Positions 25,905-34,585 are shown, numbered from the stretch's first letter. The stretch is 64,000 nucleotides of DNA from Albimonas marina (GCF_029223255.1 NZ_JARHUC010000002.1:1-64000), one strand, 5' to 3'. A program made the numbers and translations. Notes: generated by a model not told the origin, from the sequence alone.

Positions 25905-26428
25905 TCGCCATGACCGACACGCCCGAAACCCCCGAGGAGGCCCCGGCCCCCCGCCCCGAGCCCAGCCGGCAGGAAAAGAAGCTGATGCGCTCCGCCGCGC
26001 GGCTCGCCGCCGTCCAGGCCCTCTTCCAGATGGAGAAGAGCGGCGAGGACTGGCGCGAGGTGCGGCGCGAGTTCGTCAACCACCGCTTCGGCCAGTCGGT
26101 CGAGGGGGACGAGTATCGCGAGGCGGACCCGTACCTCTTCGACGCGATCCTCGAGGGCACGGTGAACCGCCAGGCCCAGATCGACCAGGCGACCAACCGC
26201 GCCCTGGCCGAGAACTGGCCGATCCACCGCATCGACCCGACGCTCCGCGCCATCTTCCGCGCCGCGGGGGCGGAGCTGTTCGACACCACGGTGACGCCCC
26301 CAAAGGTGATCATCTCCGAGTTCGTCGACGTCGCCCGCGCCTTCTTCCCCGAGGGCAAGGAAGGCGGCTTCGTCAACGCCGTCCTCGACAAGGTCGCCCG
26401 CGAAGCCCGCCCCGACGCCTTCCGCTGA
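25901..26428 (+). CDS. nusB: Transcription antitermination factor NusB
   Basis: 175 residues. All-helical NusB fold: SAARLAAVQALFQMEKSG near 33-50, DAILEGTVNRQAQIDQ near 87, WPIHRIDPTLRAIFRAAGAEL near 108-128 and PPKVIISEFVDVARAFFPEGKEGGFVNAVLDKVAR at the end, quoted by segments. NusB binds boxA RNA with NusE for rRNA antitermination. The start overlaps the ribH stop (ATGA); an ATG nine bases later is also possible. The ribH-nusB order is standard in this bacterial group. Confidence 0.95.
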   Translation: MIAMTDTPETPEEAPAPRPEPSRQEKKLMRSAARLAAVQALFQMEKSGEDWREVRREFVNHRFGQSVEGDEYREADPYLFDAILEGTVNRQAQIDQATNRALAENWPIHRIDPTLRAIFRAAGAELFDTTVTPPKVIISEFVDVARAFFPEGKEGGFVNAVLDKVAREARPDAFR

Positions 26429-26454
26429 GGGCGGCGCGCCGTCTGATCGCGAAA

Positions 26455-26481
26455 CGGGCCGCCCCCGGAAGGGGCGGCCCG
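26455..26481 (+). terminator. Rho-independent terminator after nusB
   Basis: An 11-bp perfect stem CGGGCCGCCCC / GGGGCGGCCCG with a CGGAA loop, AAA before it and GTTTTC after it, 26 bases past the nusB stop. Confidence 0.8.
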
Positions 26482-26496
26482 TTTTCGCTGGCGGCT

Positions 26497-27018
26497 CTAG
26501 GGAGTTTCAGGCGATAGAGAGTCCACGCTCTGCATTCGCCGCCATGCCTGACGCCTCAATCTCTTGCGGCGCTTCCACGCCTCGGCCGAGGGCGCCGTCC
26601 CCGACACGGCATGGTGCCGCCCATGGTTGCAGGCCCGGCACGCCGCCACGATGTTCGCCTCTGCGTTCGTGCCCCCGTCGCAGCGCGCCTGCAGGTGCTC
26701 GGCCGTGCATCGCAGGTCCCTCACCTGCGCCCGGGTCAGCCCGAGCGCCTTGGCGAGGGCTTTCGCGTTTGCACGCCACATCGGCGCGCCGCAATACCAG
26801 CAGCGCCCGCCCTGAGCGTCCATCTTTGCATTCCGAATTCTTTGAAGTCTTGCTTCGACCATCCAGGCTCTCCGAGCTTCCACCAACTCGAAGTCCGCCG
26901 CATCGGCGATCCTTCGATGTGAAAGCGCAGCGCCCGCTATAGGGAGCGCCCGGGAGACCCGAGGATAGTCCTGCGCCAACGGTCCCTGAAAAAGACCGCT
27001 CACGTGCGAAAGGACCAA
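26497..27018 (-). CDS. HNH endonuclease domain protein
   Basis: Up to 173 residues. The HNH core is C-x2-C (GGRCWYCGAPM near 70-80), CTAEHLQARCDGGTNAEANIVAACRACNHGRHH near 104-136 (zinc Cys pair, catalytic His, Asn, His; given as one motif by parts), then a basic tail. The first part up to about residue 50 has no family match and lower GC; starts at 26862 (MVEARLQ) or 26823 (MDAQGGRC) are also possible. Solitary HNH genes of this kind are common in Rhodobacterales; restriction or mobile-element role is undetermined. Confidence 0.75.
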   Translation of the reverse strand: MVLSHVSGLFQGPLAQDYPRVSRALPIAGAALSHRRIADAADFELVEARRAWMVEARLQRIRNAKMDAQGGRCWYCGAPMWRANAKALAKALGLTRAQVRDLRCTAEHLQARCDGGTNAEANIVAACRACNHGRHHAVSGTAPSAEAWKRRKRLRRQAWRRMQSVDSLSPETP

Positions 27019-27169
27019 CCCTCCCGCGCGACCAATCTGGCCGCTCGCGCCCTCCAGATCAACGATTCCGGGCGCCAGCCCTCAAGAGCTTTCCGTTTCG
27101 TTTCTGAAAACCCCCAAACCCCTCCGATTAAATCACCCGATCGGATTTAGTCGCCCACCCCCGCGCACG

Positions 27170-27194
27170 AAAAAGGGGCCGCTGAAGCGGCCCC
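27170..27194 (-). terminator. Rho-independent terminator of the pyrimidine/ABC operon
   Basis: On the minus strand GGGGCCGC-TTCA-GCGGCCCC is followed by TTTTT, 27 bases after the stop of the solute-binding protein gene: a classical intrinsic terminator. The rest of 27019-27220 has no recognised feature. Confidence 0.85.
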
Positions 27195-27220
27195 TTCCCC
27201 GTCTCGCGGCGCCGCTGGGC

Positions 27221-28213
27221 TCAGAGCGCCTCGTCGGTGATCTCGTGGGTCCAGGCGCCCTCGGGGGCCTTGGTGATCACCGGGTCGGAGCCGCCGGCGA
27301 GCAGGCTGTCGACGGTGCGCTTGTAGTCGGCCTCGTCCAGCGCGCCGTTGGAGCCGGAGGTGAGCTTGGCGATCTCGCCCATCATCCGCTTCTGGTGCTT
27401 CTCGGTCTGGGCGCCGGTGGCGTCGTTCTCGAGCACGATCTCGGCGGCCTCGTCCGGGTTCTCCTCGGCGTATTTCCAGCCCTTCATCGACGCGCGGACG
27501 AACTTGACCATCTTCTCCTTGAACGCGGGATCTTTCAGATTGTCCTCAAGGACATAGAGCCCGTCCTCGAGCGTCGCGACGCCCTGGTCCTCGTACTTGA
27601 AGGTGACCAGCTCGTCCTCGGAGATGCCGGCGTCGATCACCTGCCAGTACTCGTTGTAGGTCATGGTCGAGATGCAGGCCGCCTGCTTCTGCAGCAGCGG
27701 GTCGACGTTGAAGCCCTGCTTGAGCACCGTCACCCCGTCGGCGCCGCCCTCGGTCGGAATGCCGAGGTGGCCCATCCAGCTCAGGAACGGGTACTCGTTG
27801 CCGAAGAACCAGACGCCGAGCGTCTTGCCCGGGAAGTCCTCGGGCGAGGACACGCCGGATTCCTTGAGGCAGGTCAGCATCATGCCGGAGTGCTTGAAGG
27901 GCTGGGCGATGTTGACCACCGGCACGCCGCGCTCGCGCGCCGCGAGCGCCGAGGGCATCCAGTCGACCATCACGTCGGCGCCGCCGCCCGCCAGCACCTG
28001 CACGGGCGCGATGTCGGGACCGCCGGGCAGGATCTCGACCTCGAGGCCCTCTTCCTCGTAGAAGCCCTTGTCCGCGGCCACGTAGTAGCCGGCGAACTGG
28101 GCCTGCGTCACCCACTTGAGCTGCAGGGTCACGTCCTGCGCATGGGCGGCCCCGGCGGCGGCGAGGCCGGCCACGGCCGCCACCGCGGCGGCGAGAAGGG
28201 AACGGTGGGTCAT
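27221..28213 (-). CDS. ABC transporter solute-binding protein, NMT1/THI5-like
   Basis: 330 residues. Signal peptide with cleavage at AHA-QD near 25-26, followed by the NMT1/THI5-like fold: VTLQLKWVTQAQFAGYYVAADKGFYEEEGL, GGPDIAPVQVLAGGGADVMV, GKTLGVWFFGNEYPF. Proteins of this family bind pyrimidine-like or thiamine-precursor ligands, and here the gene lies in the hydantoinase/dihydropyrimidinase operon, so a pyrimidine or hydantoin ligand is likely (inference). AGGAGA precedes the ATG. It is last in the operon before the terminator. Confidence 0.9.
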   Translation of the reverse strand: MTHRSLLAAAVAAVAGLAAAGAAHAQDVTLQLKWVTQAQFAGYYVAADKGFYEEEGLEVEILPGGPDIAPVQVLAGGGADVMVDWMPSALAARERGVPVVNIAQPFKHSGMMLTCLKESGVSSPEDFPGKTLGVWFFGNEYPFLSWMGHLGIPTEGGADGVTVLKQGFNVDPLLQKQAACISTMTYNEYWQVIDAGISEDELVTFKYEDQGVATLEDGLYVLEDNLKDPAFKEKMVKFVRASMKGWKYAEENPDEAAEIVLENDATGAQTEKHQKRMMGEIAKLTSGSNGALDEADYKRTVDSLLAGGSDPVITKAPEGAWTHEITDEAL

Positions 28214-28365
28214 CTGGCTCTCCTGTCGGTGTCCCGGGATCCTTCGCCCCGGTTTTGTCCACTTGATAAAAGGCGTATCGCGCCGACCTCGAACCCGTCA
28301 ACAGAGCTGAACGCCCATGGAACGGTCAGGCCCGCGGCCCCGCCCGAAAGGCGGGCGCCGGCGCC

Positions 28366-28599
28366 TCAGCCAAGGCTGATTTCCGTATGCAATTTAAGCA
28401 CTTCTCCCCCGTCGGCCTGGATGATCAGGTAGGCCGGCCGCTCGGGCGAGCCGTTGCGCACGATGCGCGAGCCCTTGATGGTGCGCTCCACCCGCTCGGT
28501 GTGCACCTCCTCGACGCGGCCCTCGGCCCGGCCGTTCCCCCAGCGCCAGATCACACGGTCGCCCCGCTGGTATGCCTCGGCCATGTCGTCGCTCCTCAT
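28366..28599 (-). CDS. DUF2945 (HVA1/Tudor-like) small protein
   Basis: 77 residues. MAEAYQRGDRVIWRWGNGRAEG, then RTIKGSRIVRNGSPERPAYLI and GGEVLKLHTEI match DUF2945, the hypervirulence-associated Tudor-like fold, of unknown function in bacteria. The first ATG (28599) overlaps the permease stop as ATGA, so it is translationally coupled to the ABC transporter; the family-typical start would be at 28584. Its place inside a transporter operon is unusual. Confidence 0.8.
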   Translation of the reverse strand: MRSDDMAEAYQRGDRVIWRWGNGRAEGRVEEVHTERVERTIKGSRIVRNGSPERPAYLIIQADGGEVLKLHTEISLG

Positions 28600-29567
28600 C
28601 GTCTCTGGGAAGGGTGCCAGAAAGTGATGGAGCGCTCGACCAGCGAGACAAGGCCGTAGAACAGCGACCCCGCCACCGCGGCCACCGCGATCTCGGCCCA
28701 GACCATGTCCACGTTCATCCGCCCGACCTCGGTCGAGATGCGGAAGCCCATGCCCACGGTGGGGGTGCCGAAGAACTCGGCCACGATGGCGCCGATCAGG
28801 GCCAGCGTGCTGGCGATCTTCAGGCCGTTGAAGATGAAGGGCGCGGCCATGGGCAGGCGGAGCCTCAGCAGCTCCTGGCGCGGGGTGGCGGCCCAGGTGC
28901 GCATCAGGTCCCGCTGCATCCGGTCGGCGGCCTTCAGCCCCTCGACCGTGTTCACCAGCACCGGGAAGAACACCATGATCACCACGACCGCGGCCTTCGA
29001 GGGCCAGTCGAAGCCGAACCACATCACCATGATCGGCGCGACGCCTACGATCGGCAGGGCGGCCACGAAGTTCCCCACCGGCAGCAGGCCGCGCTGGAGG
29101 AAATCCGACCGCTCGATCGCCAGCGCCGTCAGGAAGGCCGAGCCGCAGCCCAGCGCGTAGCCGATCAGCACCGACTTCAGGAAGGTCTGCTGGAAGTCGG
29201 CCCACAGGATCTCGGGCGAGGAGACCAGCCGCGCGAAGATCATCGACGGGGGCGGCAGCAGCACCGTGGGCACGTTCGCGCCGCGCACGATCGCCTCCCA
29301 CAACAGCAGCAGCGTGGCCCCGAAGACGATGGGCGCGGCCAGCGCCGCCGCCCTGCCCCAGGTCCGGTCCCGGTCCGCCAGCCGCGCCAGCGCCGAGACC
29401 AGCGCCGCCGCCGCCGCCCAGCCCGCGACCACGCAGACCCAGAAGGAGACCCCGGGCCCGAGGGCGAGCAGCGCCCGCCCCACCACCACCGCCGCGACCG
29501 CGAGCGCCAGCAGCCCCGCCGCCCGCGCGCGGACCGTTCCGACGGAGGTCGTCGTCGCCACGCTCAT
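28596..29567 (-). CDS. ABC transporter permease (NMT1-associated, SsuC-type) 1
   Basis: 323 residues with about seven membrane segments. The BPD_transp_1 domain spans about 125-310, with VPTVLLPPPSMIFARLVSSP before it and the EAA loop LMRTWAATPRQELLRLRLPMAAPFIFNGLKIASTLALIGAIVAEFFG (by parts). The first 100 residues carry extra hydrophobic segments. It overlaps the second permease by four bases (ATGA) and the DUF2945 gene downstream by four, which fits a coupled operon. Confidence 0.9.
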   Translation of the reverse strand: MSVATTTSVGTVRARAAGLLALAVAAVVVGRALLALGPGVSFWVCVVAGWAAAAALVSALARLADRDRTWGRAAALAAPIVFGATLLLLWEAIVRGANVPTVLLPPPSMIFARLVSSPEILWADFQQTFLKSVLIGYALGCGSAFLTALAIERSDFLQRGLLPVGNFVAALPIVGVAPIMVMWFGFDWPSKAAVVVIMVFFPVLVNTVEGLKAADRMQRDLMRTWAATPRQELLRLRLPMAAPFIFNGLKIASTLALIGAIVAEFFGTPTVGMGFRISTEVGRMNVDMVWAEIAVAAVAGSLFYGLVSLVERSITFWHPSQRR

Positions 29568-30436
29568 CGTCCGAACCCCATGCGCGCCAGCGTGATGCGC
29601 CCCGCAAGCCCGATGATCGCCACCAGCGCGGCGGCGAGCGCCGCGGCGGCGAAGAGCGCGGCCCAGATCTGGATGGTCTGCCCGTAGTAGCTGCCCGCCA
29701 GCAGCCGCGCGCCCAGGCCCGCGACCGCGCCGGTGGGCATCTCGCCCACGATGGCGCCGACCAGGCTCGCGGCCACGGCGATCTTGAGCGAGGCGAAGAG
29801 GTATGGCGCCGCCGCCGGCCAGCGCAGCTTCCAGAAGGTCTGCCCGCCCGAGGCCGACCAGGTCCGCATCAGGTCGAGCTGGATCCGGTCGGGGGAGCGC
29901 AGGCCCTTCACCATGCCCACCACCACGGGGAAGAAGGAGAGATAGGTCGAGATCAGCGCCTTGGGCACCAGCCCCTGCAGCCCCACCGCGTTCAGCACCA
30001 CGATGATCATCGGCGCCAGCGCCAGGATCGGGATGGTCTGGGAGGCGATCACCCAGGGCATGATCGACAGGTCCATGGCCCGCGAATGCACGATCCCCAC
30101 CGCCAGCAGCATCCCCAGCCCGGTGCCGAACAGGAACCCCAGCAGCGTCGCCGACAGGGTGATCCAGCCGTGGTAGACGAGGCTGCGCTTGGAGGTGATC
30201 TTCTTCTCGGCCGTCGTCTCCCAGATCTCGACGACGACCTGGTGGGGGGCGGGCAGCACCGGCCGCTCCTGCGCCATGGTGCCCGCGGCCATGTCGAGGA
30301 AGGCGACCTCGGTCTTCGCCCGCGCCGCCTGGTCCCGCTCCCACGGCAGGTTGAGCGCCAGCGCGCCGAGGTACCACAGCGCCACGATGGCGGCGACGAC
30401 GGCCAGCACCGGCAGGGCGTTGCGGCCGAGGCTCAT
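29564..30436 (-). CDS. ABC transporter permease (NMT1-associated, SsuC-type) 2
   Basis: 290 residues. N-terminal membrane segment (ALPVLAVVAAIVALWYLGAL), then the permease core with WITLSATLLGFLFGTGLGMLLA, IPILALAPMIIVVLN and the EAA loop LMRTWSASGGQTFWKLRWPAAAPYLFASLKIAVAASLVGAIVGEM (by parts). Partner of the permease at 28596; two permease genes indicate a heterodimeric channel. It starts 81 bases after the ATPase gene. Confidence 0.9.
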   Translation of the reverse strand: MSLGRNALPVLAVVAAIVALWYLGALALNLPWERDQAARAKTEVAFLDMAAGTMAQERPVLPAPHQVVVEIWETTAEKKITSKRSLVYHGWITLSATLLGFLFGTGLGMLLAVGIVHSRAMDLSIMPWVIASQTIPILALAPMIIVVLNAVGLQGLVPKALISTYLSFFPVVVGMVKGLRSPDRIQLDLMRTWSASGGQTFWKLRWPAAAPYLFASLKIAVAASLVGAIVGEMPTGAVAGLGARLLAGSYYGQTIQIWAALFAAAALAAALVAIIGLAGRITLARMGFGR

Positions 30437-30517
30437 GACCGCCCCCGCTTGGCGCGTCCCGATGCGCCGTGCGCCGCCTGCAGGACCGGCGCATGGAGAT
30501 GCGCCCGACGGGCCGGC

Positions 30518-31336
30518 TCAGTCATAGGAATGCCCCGCGCGCAGCCCCTCGCGCACCCGGTGGGCGACGGCGAGGAACTCCGGGCTCTCGCGGATGTCGA
30601 GCGGACGGTCGAGCGGCAGGGGGCTCTCGATCACGTCCACGATCCGGCCGGGGCGCGGGCTCATCACCACGATGCGGGTCGAGAGATAGACCGCCTCCGG
30701 GATCGAATGGGTGACGAAGCCGATGGTCTTTCCCGTTTCCCGCCAGAGCCTTAGAAGCTGTTCGTTGAGGTGGTCCCTCACGATCTCGTCCAGCGCGCCG
30801 AAGGGCTCGTCCATCAGCAGGATGTCGGCGTCGAAGGCGAGCGCGCGGGCGATGGAGGCCCGCTGCTGCATGCCACCCGAGAGCTGCCAGGGATATTTCT
30901 TGCCGAACCCGTCGAGCTCGACCAGCTTCAGCACCCGCTCGATCCGCTGGGTCTGCTCGGCCTTCGAGAAGCCCATGATCTCGAGCGGCAGGCGGATGTT
31001 GCCGGCGATGGTCCGCCAGGGATAGAGCGCGGCCGCCTGGAAGACGTAGCCGTAGGCGCGGGCGCGCCGCGCCTCCTCCGGGCTCATGCCGTTGACCGAG
31101 ATCGTGCCCGAGGTCGGCCGCTCCAGGTCCGCCACCACGCGCAGGAAGGTGGTCTTCCCGCACCCCGACGGCCCGATGAAGGAGACGAAGTCGCCCTGCC
31201 CGATGGTCAGGTCGATGTCGGACAGCGCATGCACCGGCCCGTCGTTGGTGTTGAAGGTCAGGCACAGGTCCCGCGCCTCGATCACCGATCGAGGCGCGGC
31301 GGCGTTGGCTCGGGTCGCGTCGGCGGCCTGGCTCAT
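30518..31336 (-). CDS. ABC transporter ATP-binding protein (SsuB/TauB-type)
   Basis: 272 residues. Walker A GPSGCGKTT near 55-63, Q-loop VFQAAALYPW near 100, signature LSGGMQQRASIARALAFDADILLMDEPFGALDE near 155-188 (signature and Walker B by parts), H-loop VTHSIPEAVYLS near 210. All motifs are intact. It follows hydA by only 6 bases and powers the permease pair downstream. Confidence 0.93.
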   Translation of the reverse strand: MSQAADATRANAAAPRSVIEARDLCLTFNTNDGPVHALSDIDLTIGQGDFVSFIGPSGCGKTTFLRVVADLERPTSGTISVNGMSPEEARRARAYGYVFQAAALYPWRTIAGNIRLPLEIMGFSKAEQTQRIERVLKLVELDGFGKKYPWQLSGGMQQRASIARALAFDADILLMDEPFGALDEIVRDHLNEQLLRLWRETGKTIGFVTHSIPEAVYLSTRIVVMSPRPGRIVDVIESPLPLDRPLDIRESPEFLAVAHRVREGLRAGHSYD

Positions 31337-31342
31337 CGGCGC

Positions 31343-32803
31343 TCAGACCCCCGAGGGGATGTTGAGCGGATCGCGCTCGATCGCCCGCGGCGCGGTCAGG
31401 GCCTTCCAGGTCGACAGCGCCTTGTTCGGCGCCGGGAAGGCCGGGCGCGGGATGAACTTGCCCCGGCCGGGCTGGGGCTGGGAGTTCTGGCCGGCGGCCC
31501 AGACGACGTCCCCGCGGGACAGCGTGTAGCGCGGCAGGCCCGTCACCTCGAACCCCTCGAAGACGTTGTAGTCGATGATGGATTTCTGGGTGGCGGCCGA
31601 GATGGTCTTGGTGGCCTTCGGGTCCCACACCACGATGTCCGCATCCGCCCCGGGCAGGATCGCGCCCTTGCGGGGATAGACGTTGAGGATCTTGGCGATG
31701 TTGGTCGAGGTCACGGCGACGAACTCTTCCGGCGTCAGCCGGCCGGTCTCGACGCCATGGGTCCACAGGACCGAGAGCCGGTCCTCGATGCCGCCGGTCC
31801 CGTTGGGGATCTTGGTGAAGTCGCCCAGGCCGAACCGCTTCTGCTCGGTCGAGAAGGCGCAGTGGTCGGTCGCCACCACCTGCAGGGAGCCGGCCGAGAG
31901 GCCGTTCCACAGGCCGTTCTGATGCTCCTTGTTGCGGAACGGCGGGGACATCACGCGGCGGGCGGCGTAGTCCCAGTCCTTGTCGAAATACTCGCTCTCG
32001 TCGAGCGTCAGGTGCTGGATCAGCGGCTCGCCGTAGACGCGCATGCCCTTCTGGCGGGCCCGGCGGATCGCCTCGTGCGCCTGCTCGCAGGAGACGTGGA
32101 CGATGTAGAGCGGCACGCCCGCCGCATCCGCGATCATGATCGCGCGGTTGGCGGCCTCGCCCTCCACCTCGGGCGGGCGCGAGTAGGCGTGGCCCTCGGG
32201 GCCCGTCACCCCGTCGGCCATGTACTTCGCCTGCAGCTCGGCGACGATGTCGCCGTTCTCGGCATGGACCAGCGGCATCGCGCCCAGCTCGGCGCAGCGC
32301 TTGAACGAGGCGAACATCTCGTCGTCCTGCACCATCAGCGCGCCCTTGTAGGCCATGAAGTGCTTGAACGTGTTGATGCCGCGGTCGACGGCCCACTTCA
32401 TCTCCTCGAAGATCGTCTCGTTCCAGCCGGTGATGGCCATGTGGTACGAGATGTCGACCGAGATCTGGTCCTTCGACTTGCGGTCCCACTCGAGGATCGC
32501 GTTCCTGATGGATCCGTCCTCGCCCGGCAGGCAGAAGTCGACCAGCATCGTGGTCCCGCCCGCGGCGGCGGCGAAGGTGCCGGATTCGAACGTTTCGGCG
32601 GCTGTCGTGCCCATGAAGGGCATTTCCAGGTGCGTATGCGGGTCGATGCCGCCGGGCATGACGTAGGCGCCCTCGGCGTCGATGGTCTCGTCGCCCTTCA
32701 GGTTCGCGCCGATCTCGAGGATCGTCTCCCCGTCGATCAGGACGTCGGCCTCGTACGTGCGGTCGGCGGTGACGATCGTGCCGCCCTTGATGACTTTGGT
32801 CAT
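31343..32803 (-). CDS. hydA: Dihydropyrimidinase (hydantoinase)
   Basis: 486 residues, amidohydrolase superfamily. Metal ligands visible: HTH in GGIDPHTHLEMPF near 52-64, the carboxylated Lys in NTFKHFMAYKGAL near 144-156, His in LVHAENGD near 178, His in YIVHVSCEQAH near 233 and Asp in VATDHCAFS near 310. It hydrolyses 5,6-dihydrouracil/dihydrothymine to N-carbamoyl-beta-amino acids, step two of reductive pyrimidine breakdown. The carbamoyl hydrolase gene lies upstream in the same operon; the dihydropyrimidine dehydrogenase genes are not in the window. Confidence 0.95.
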   Translation of the reverse strand: MTKVIKGGTIVTADRTYEADVLIDGETILEIGANLKGDETIDAEGAYVMPGGIDPHTHLEMPFMGTTAAETFESGTFAAAAGGTTMLVDFCLPGEDGSIRNAILEWDRKSKDQISVDISYHMAITGWNETIFEEMKWAVDRGINTFKHFMAYKGALMVQDDEMFASFKRCAELGAMPLVHAENGDIVAELQAKYMADGVTGPEGHAYSRPPEVEGEAANRAIMIADAAGVPLYIVHVSCEQAHEAIRRARQKGMRVYGEPLIQHLTLDESEYFDKDWDYAARRVMSPPFRNKEHQNGLWNGLSAGSLQVVATDHCAFSTEQKRFGLGDFTKIPNGTGGIEDRLSVLWTHGVETGRLTPEEFVAVTSTNIAKILNVYPRKGAILPGADADIVVWDPKATKTISAATQKSIIDYNVFEGFEVTGLPRYTLSRGDVVWAAGQNSQPQPGRGKFIPRPAFPAPNKALSTWKALTAPRAIERDPLNIPSGV

Positions 32804-32845
32804 TGGTGCATCCCTGCTGATGAGTTTTCTCGGCGCGGTTATTGG

Positions 32846-33109
32846 TCAGATGACTCCGCGCCGTTTGAGGTCATCGCGATCAAACGCGCCGTCGATGATC
32901 AGGTCCCCACTGACTTGCCCATCTTGCTCAGCGGAGTTTGCTTTAACCCAGACTTTCCAGCCAGGGTTCATCAGCAAGAACACCGCAGCATCTTCGATCA
33001 GATCGAATTCGCGCACGTCAACGACTTCATTCGAACCCGGAGGGAAACAAGCGAACTTTCCCTTTCGACGCGCCGCTTCGCGTCCCGATGGCTTATGAAC
33101 AATCCTCAC
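32846..33109 (-). CDS. Small protein of unknown function between the hydrolase and hydA
   Basis: 87 residues from a GTG whose TG is shared with the TGA stop of the hydrolase (GTGA), so it would be translationally coupled to it. The sequence runs through PSGREAARRKGKFACFPPG, DVREFDLIEDAAVFLLMNPGW and ends IIDGAFDRDDLKRRGVI. I do not recognise the family. Its base composition (near 50% GC by eye) and codon use are unlike the flanking genes, which suggests a recent insertion into a conserved operon. The evidence for expression is only frame, overlap and position. Confidence 0.5.
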   Translation of the reverse strand: MRIVHKPSGREAARRKGKFACFPPGSNEVVDVREFDLIEDAAVFLLMNPGWKVWVKANSAEQDGQVSGDLIIDGAFDRDDLKRRGVI

Positions 33110-34356
33110 CCCACGATCTCCGCCGTCTCCAGCACCGCGCGCAGCAGCACGTTCGTGCCCTTCGCCGCCCACTCCTGGGTGATCTCCTCGTCCTCGTTGT
33201 GGCTCAGGCCGTCCACGCAGGGGCACATGATCATCGAGGTGGGGGCCACCTTGTTGATCCAGCAGGCGTCGTGGCCGGCGCCGGAGATGATGTTCATGTG
33301 GGAGTAGCCCAGCGACTCGGCCGCCTTGCGCACCGCGGTCACGCAGCCCTCGTCGAAGGTGACCGGGTCGAAGTGGCCGGCGACCTCGATCTCGATGCCG
33401 AGCCCGAGGTCGGCTGCGATCTTGGGGGCCTCCGCCTCCAGCCGCGCGCGCATCCCGTCGAGCTTCGCCTGGTCGGGGGAGCGGAAGTCGACCGTGAAGA
33501 CGGTCTTGCCCGGGATCACGTTGCGCGAGTTGGGGTAGACCTCGACATGGCCGATGGCGCCCACGGCGCCGGGCTGGGCGTCCATGGCGATGGTGTGCAC
33601 CAGCTCGGTGATGCGCGCCATGCCCAGGCCCGCGTTCACCCGCATCGCCATGGGGGTCGAGCCGGTGTGCGCGTCCTTGCCGGTCAGGGTGATCTGCAGC
33701 CACCACAGGCCCTGGCCGTGGGTGACGACGCCGATGTCCTTGCCCTCGGCCTCCAGGATCGGACCCTGCTCGATGTGCAGCTCGAACATCGCCTTCATCG
33801 GGCGGCCGCCGACCTCCTCCTCGCCCTTCCAGCCGATGCGCTCCAGCTCGGCGCCGAAGGACTTGCCCTCGGCGTCGGTGCGCTCATAGGCCCAGTCCAT
33901 CTCGTGCACGCCGGCGTAGACGCCCGAGGCGAGCATGGCGGGGGCGAAGCGGGTGCCCTCCTCGTTGGTCCAGTTGACCACCACGATGGGGTGCTTCGTC
34001 TTCACGTTCAGGTCGCGCAGGGTGCGCACCACCTCGAGTCCGCCGAGCACGCCCAGGATGCCGTCGTAGCGCCCGCCGGTGGGCTGGGTGTCGAGATGCG
34101 AGCCCATGTAGACCGGCGGCAGGGAGGGGTCCTCCCCCTCCAGCCGGGCGAACATGTTGCCCATCTTGTCCACGCCCATGGTCATGCCCGCGTCCTCGCA
34201 CCAGGACTGGAACAGGCGGCGGCCCTCGGCGTCGGCGTCGGTCAGCGTTTGGCGGTTGTTGCCGCCCCGCACGCCCGGCCCGATCTTGGCGAGCTCGTGG
34301 ATCGAGTCCCACAGGCGGTCGGAGTTGATCTGGAGGTTGGAGCCGAGGTCAGCCAT
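33106..34356 (-). CDS. Zn-dependent N-carbamoyl amidohydrolase (M20, hydantoinase/carbamoylase family)
   Basis: 416 residues. M20 fold with metal ligands in YMGSHLDTQPTGGRYDGILG near 87-106 (His, Asp), NEEGTRFAP near 130 (Glu), FELHIEQGPILE near 192 (His), and SGAGHDACWIN near 383 (His). With hydA it gives the step N-carbamoyl-beta-alanine to beta-alanine + CO2 + NH3 (beta-ureidopropionase role, inferred from the operon). First gene of the minus-strand operon, divergent from the RutR-like regulator. Confidence 0.93.
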   Translation of the reverse strand: MADLGSNLQINSDRLWDSIHELAKIGPGVRGGNNRQTLTDADAEGRRLFQSWCEDAGMTMGVDKMGNMFARLEGEDPSLPPVYMGSHLDTQPTGGRYDGILGVLGGLEVVRTLRDLNVKTKHPIVVVNWTNEEGTRFAPAMLASGVYAGVHEMDWAYERTDAEGKSFGAELERIGWKGEEEVGGRPMKAMFELHIEQGPILEAEGKDIGVVTHGQGLWWLQITLTGKDAHTGSTPMAMRVNAGLGMARITELVHTIAMDAQPGAVGAIGHVEVYPNSRNVIPGKTVFTVDFRSPDQAKLDGMRARLEAEAPKIAADLGLGIEIEVAGHFDPVTFDEGCVTAVRKAAESLGYSHMNIISGAGHDACWINKVAPTSMIMCPCVDGLSHNEDEEITQEWAAKGTNVLLRAVLETAEIVG

Positions 34357-34569
34357 GGGTGCGATACAGCCTGTCTTGGCCGCGCCGGGCGCGGCGGAGG
34401 GAGAGATGCGGGCGGAGGGGCGGCGCTGCGCCGAACGACCGGCGGGAGCCGGGTCGCGGAGCCTCAGGACGGGTGCGCGTGGCGTCTGGCGTCGCGCCTG
34501 CGGGCATCGGGGAGGTCCTCCGGCCTTCGCCGGGGCCGCCCCCGGACCGGCGAAAGCTCTTGCGGCGAG

Positions 34570-34585
34570 TTAACCGTCTGGTCAA
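34570..34585. promoter_or_regulatory. RutR-type operator
   Basis: TTAACCGTCTGGTCAA matches the Escherichia coli RutR consensus TTGACCANNTGGTCAA at 12 of 14 defined positions. It lies in the 351-bp divergent region between the carbamoyl hydrolase operon and the RutR-like gene. The rest of 34357-34707 shows no gene. Confidence 0.7.

Noticed and set aside
30770-33307. Very long plus-strand open frame (845 codons) opposite hydA and the ABC ATPase
   Set aside because: It is antisense to genes with clear family motifs and has the Arg/Gly/His-rich composition of a GC-driven shadow frame.
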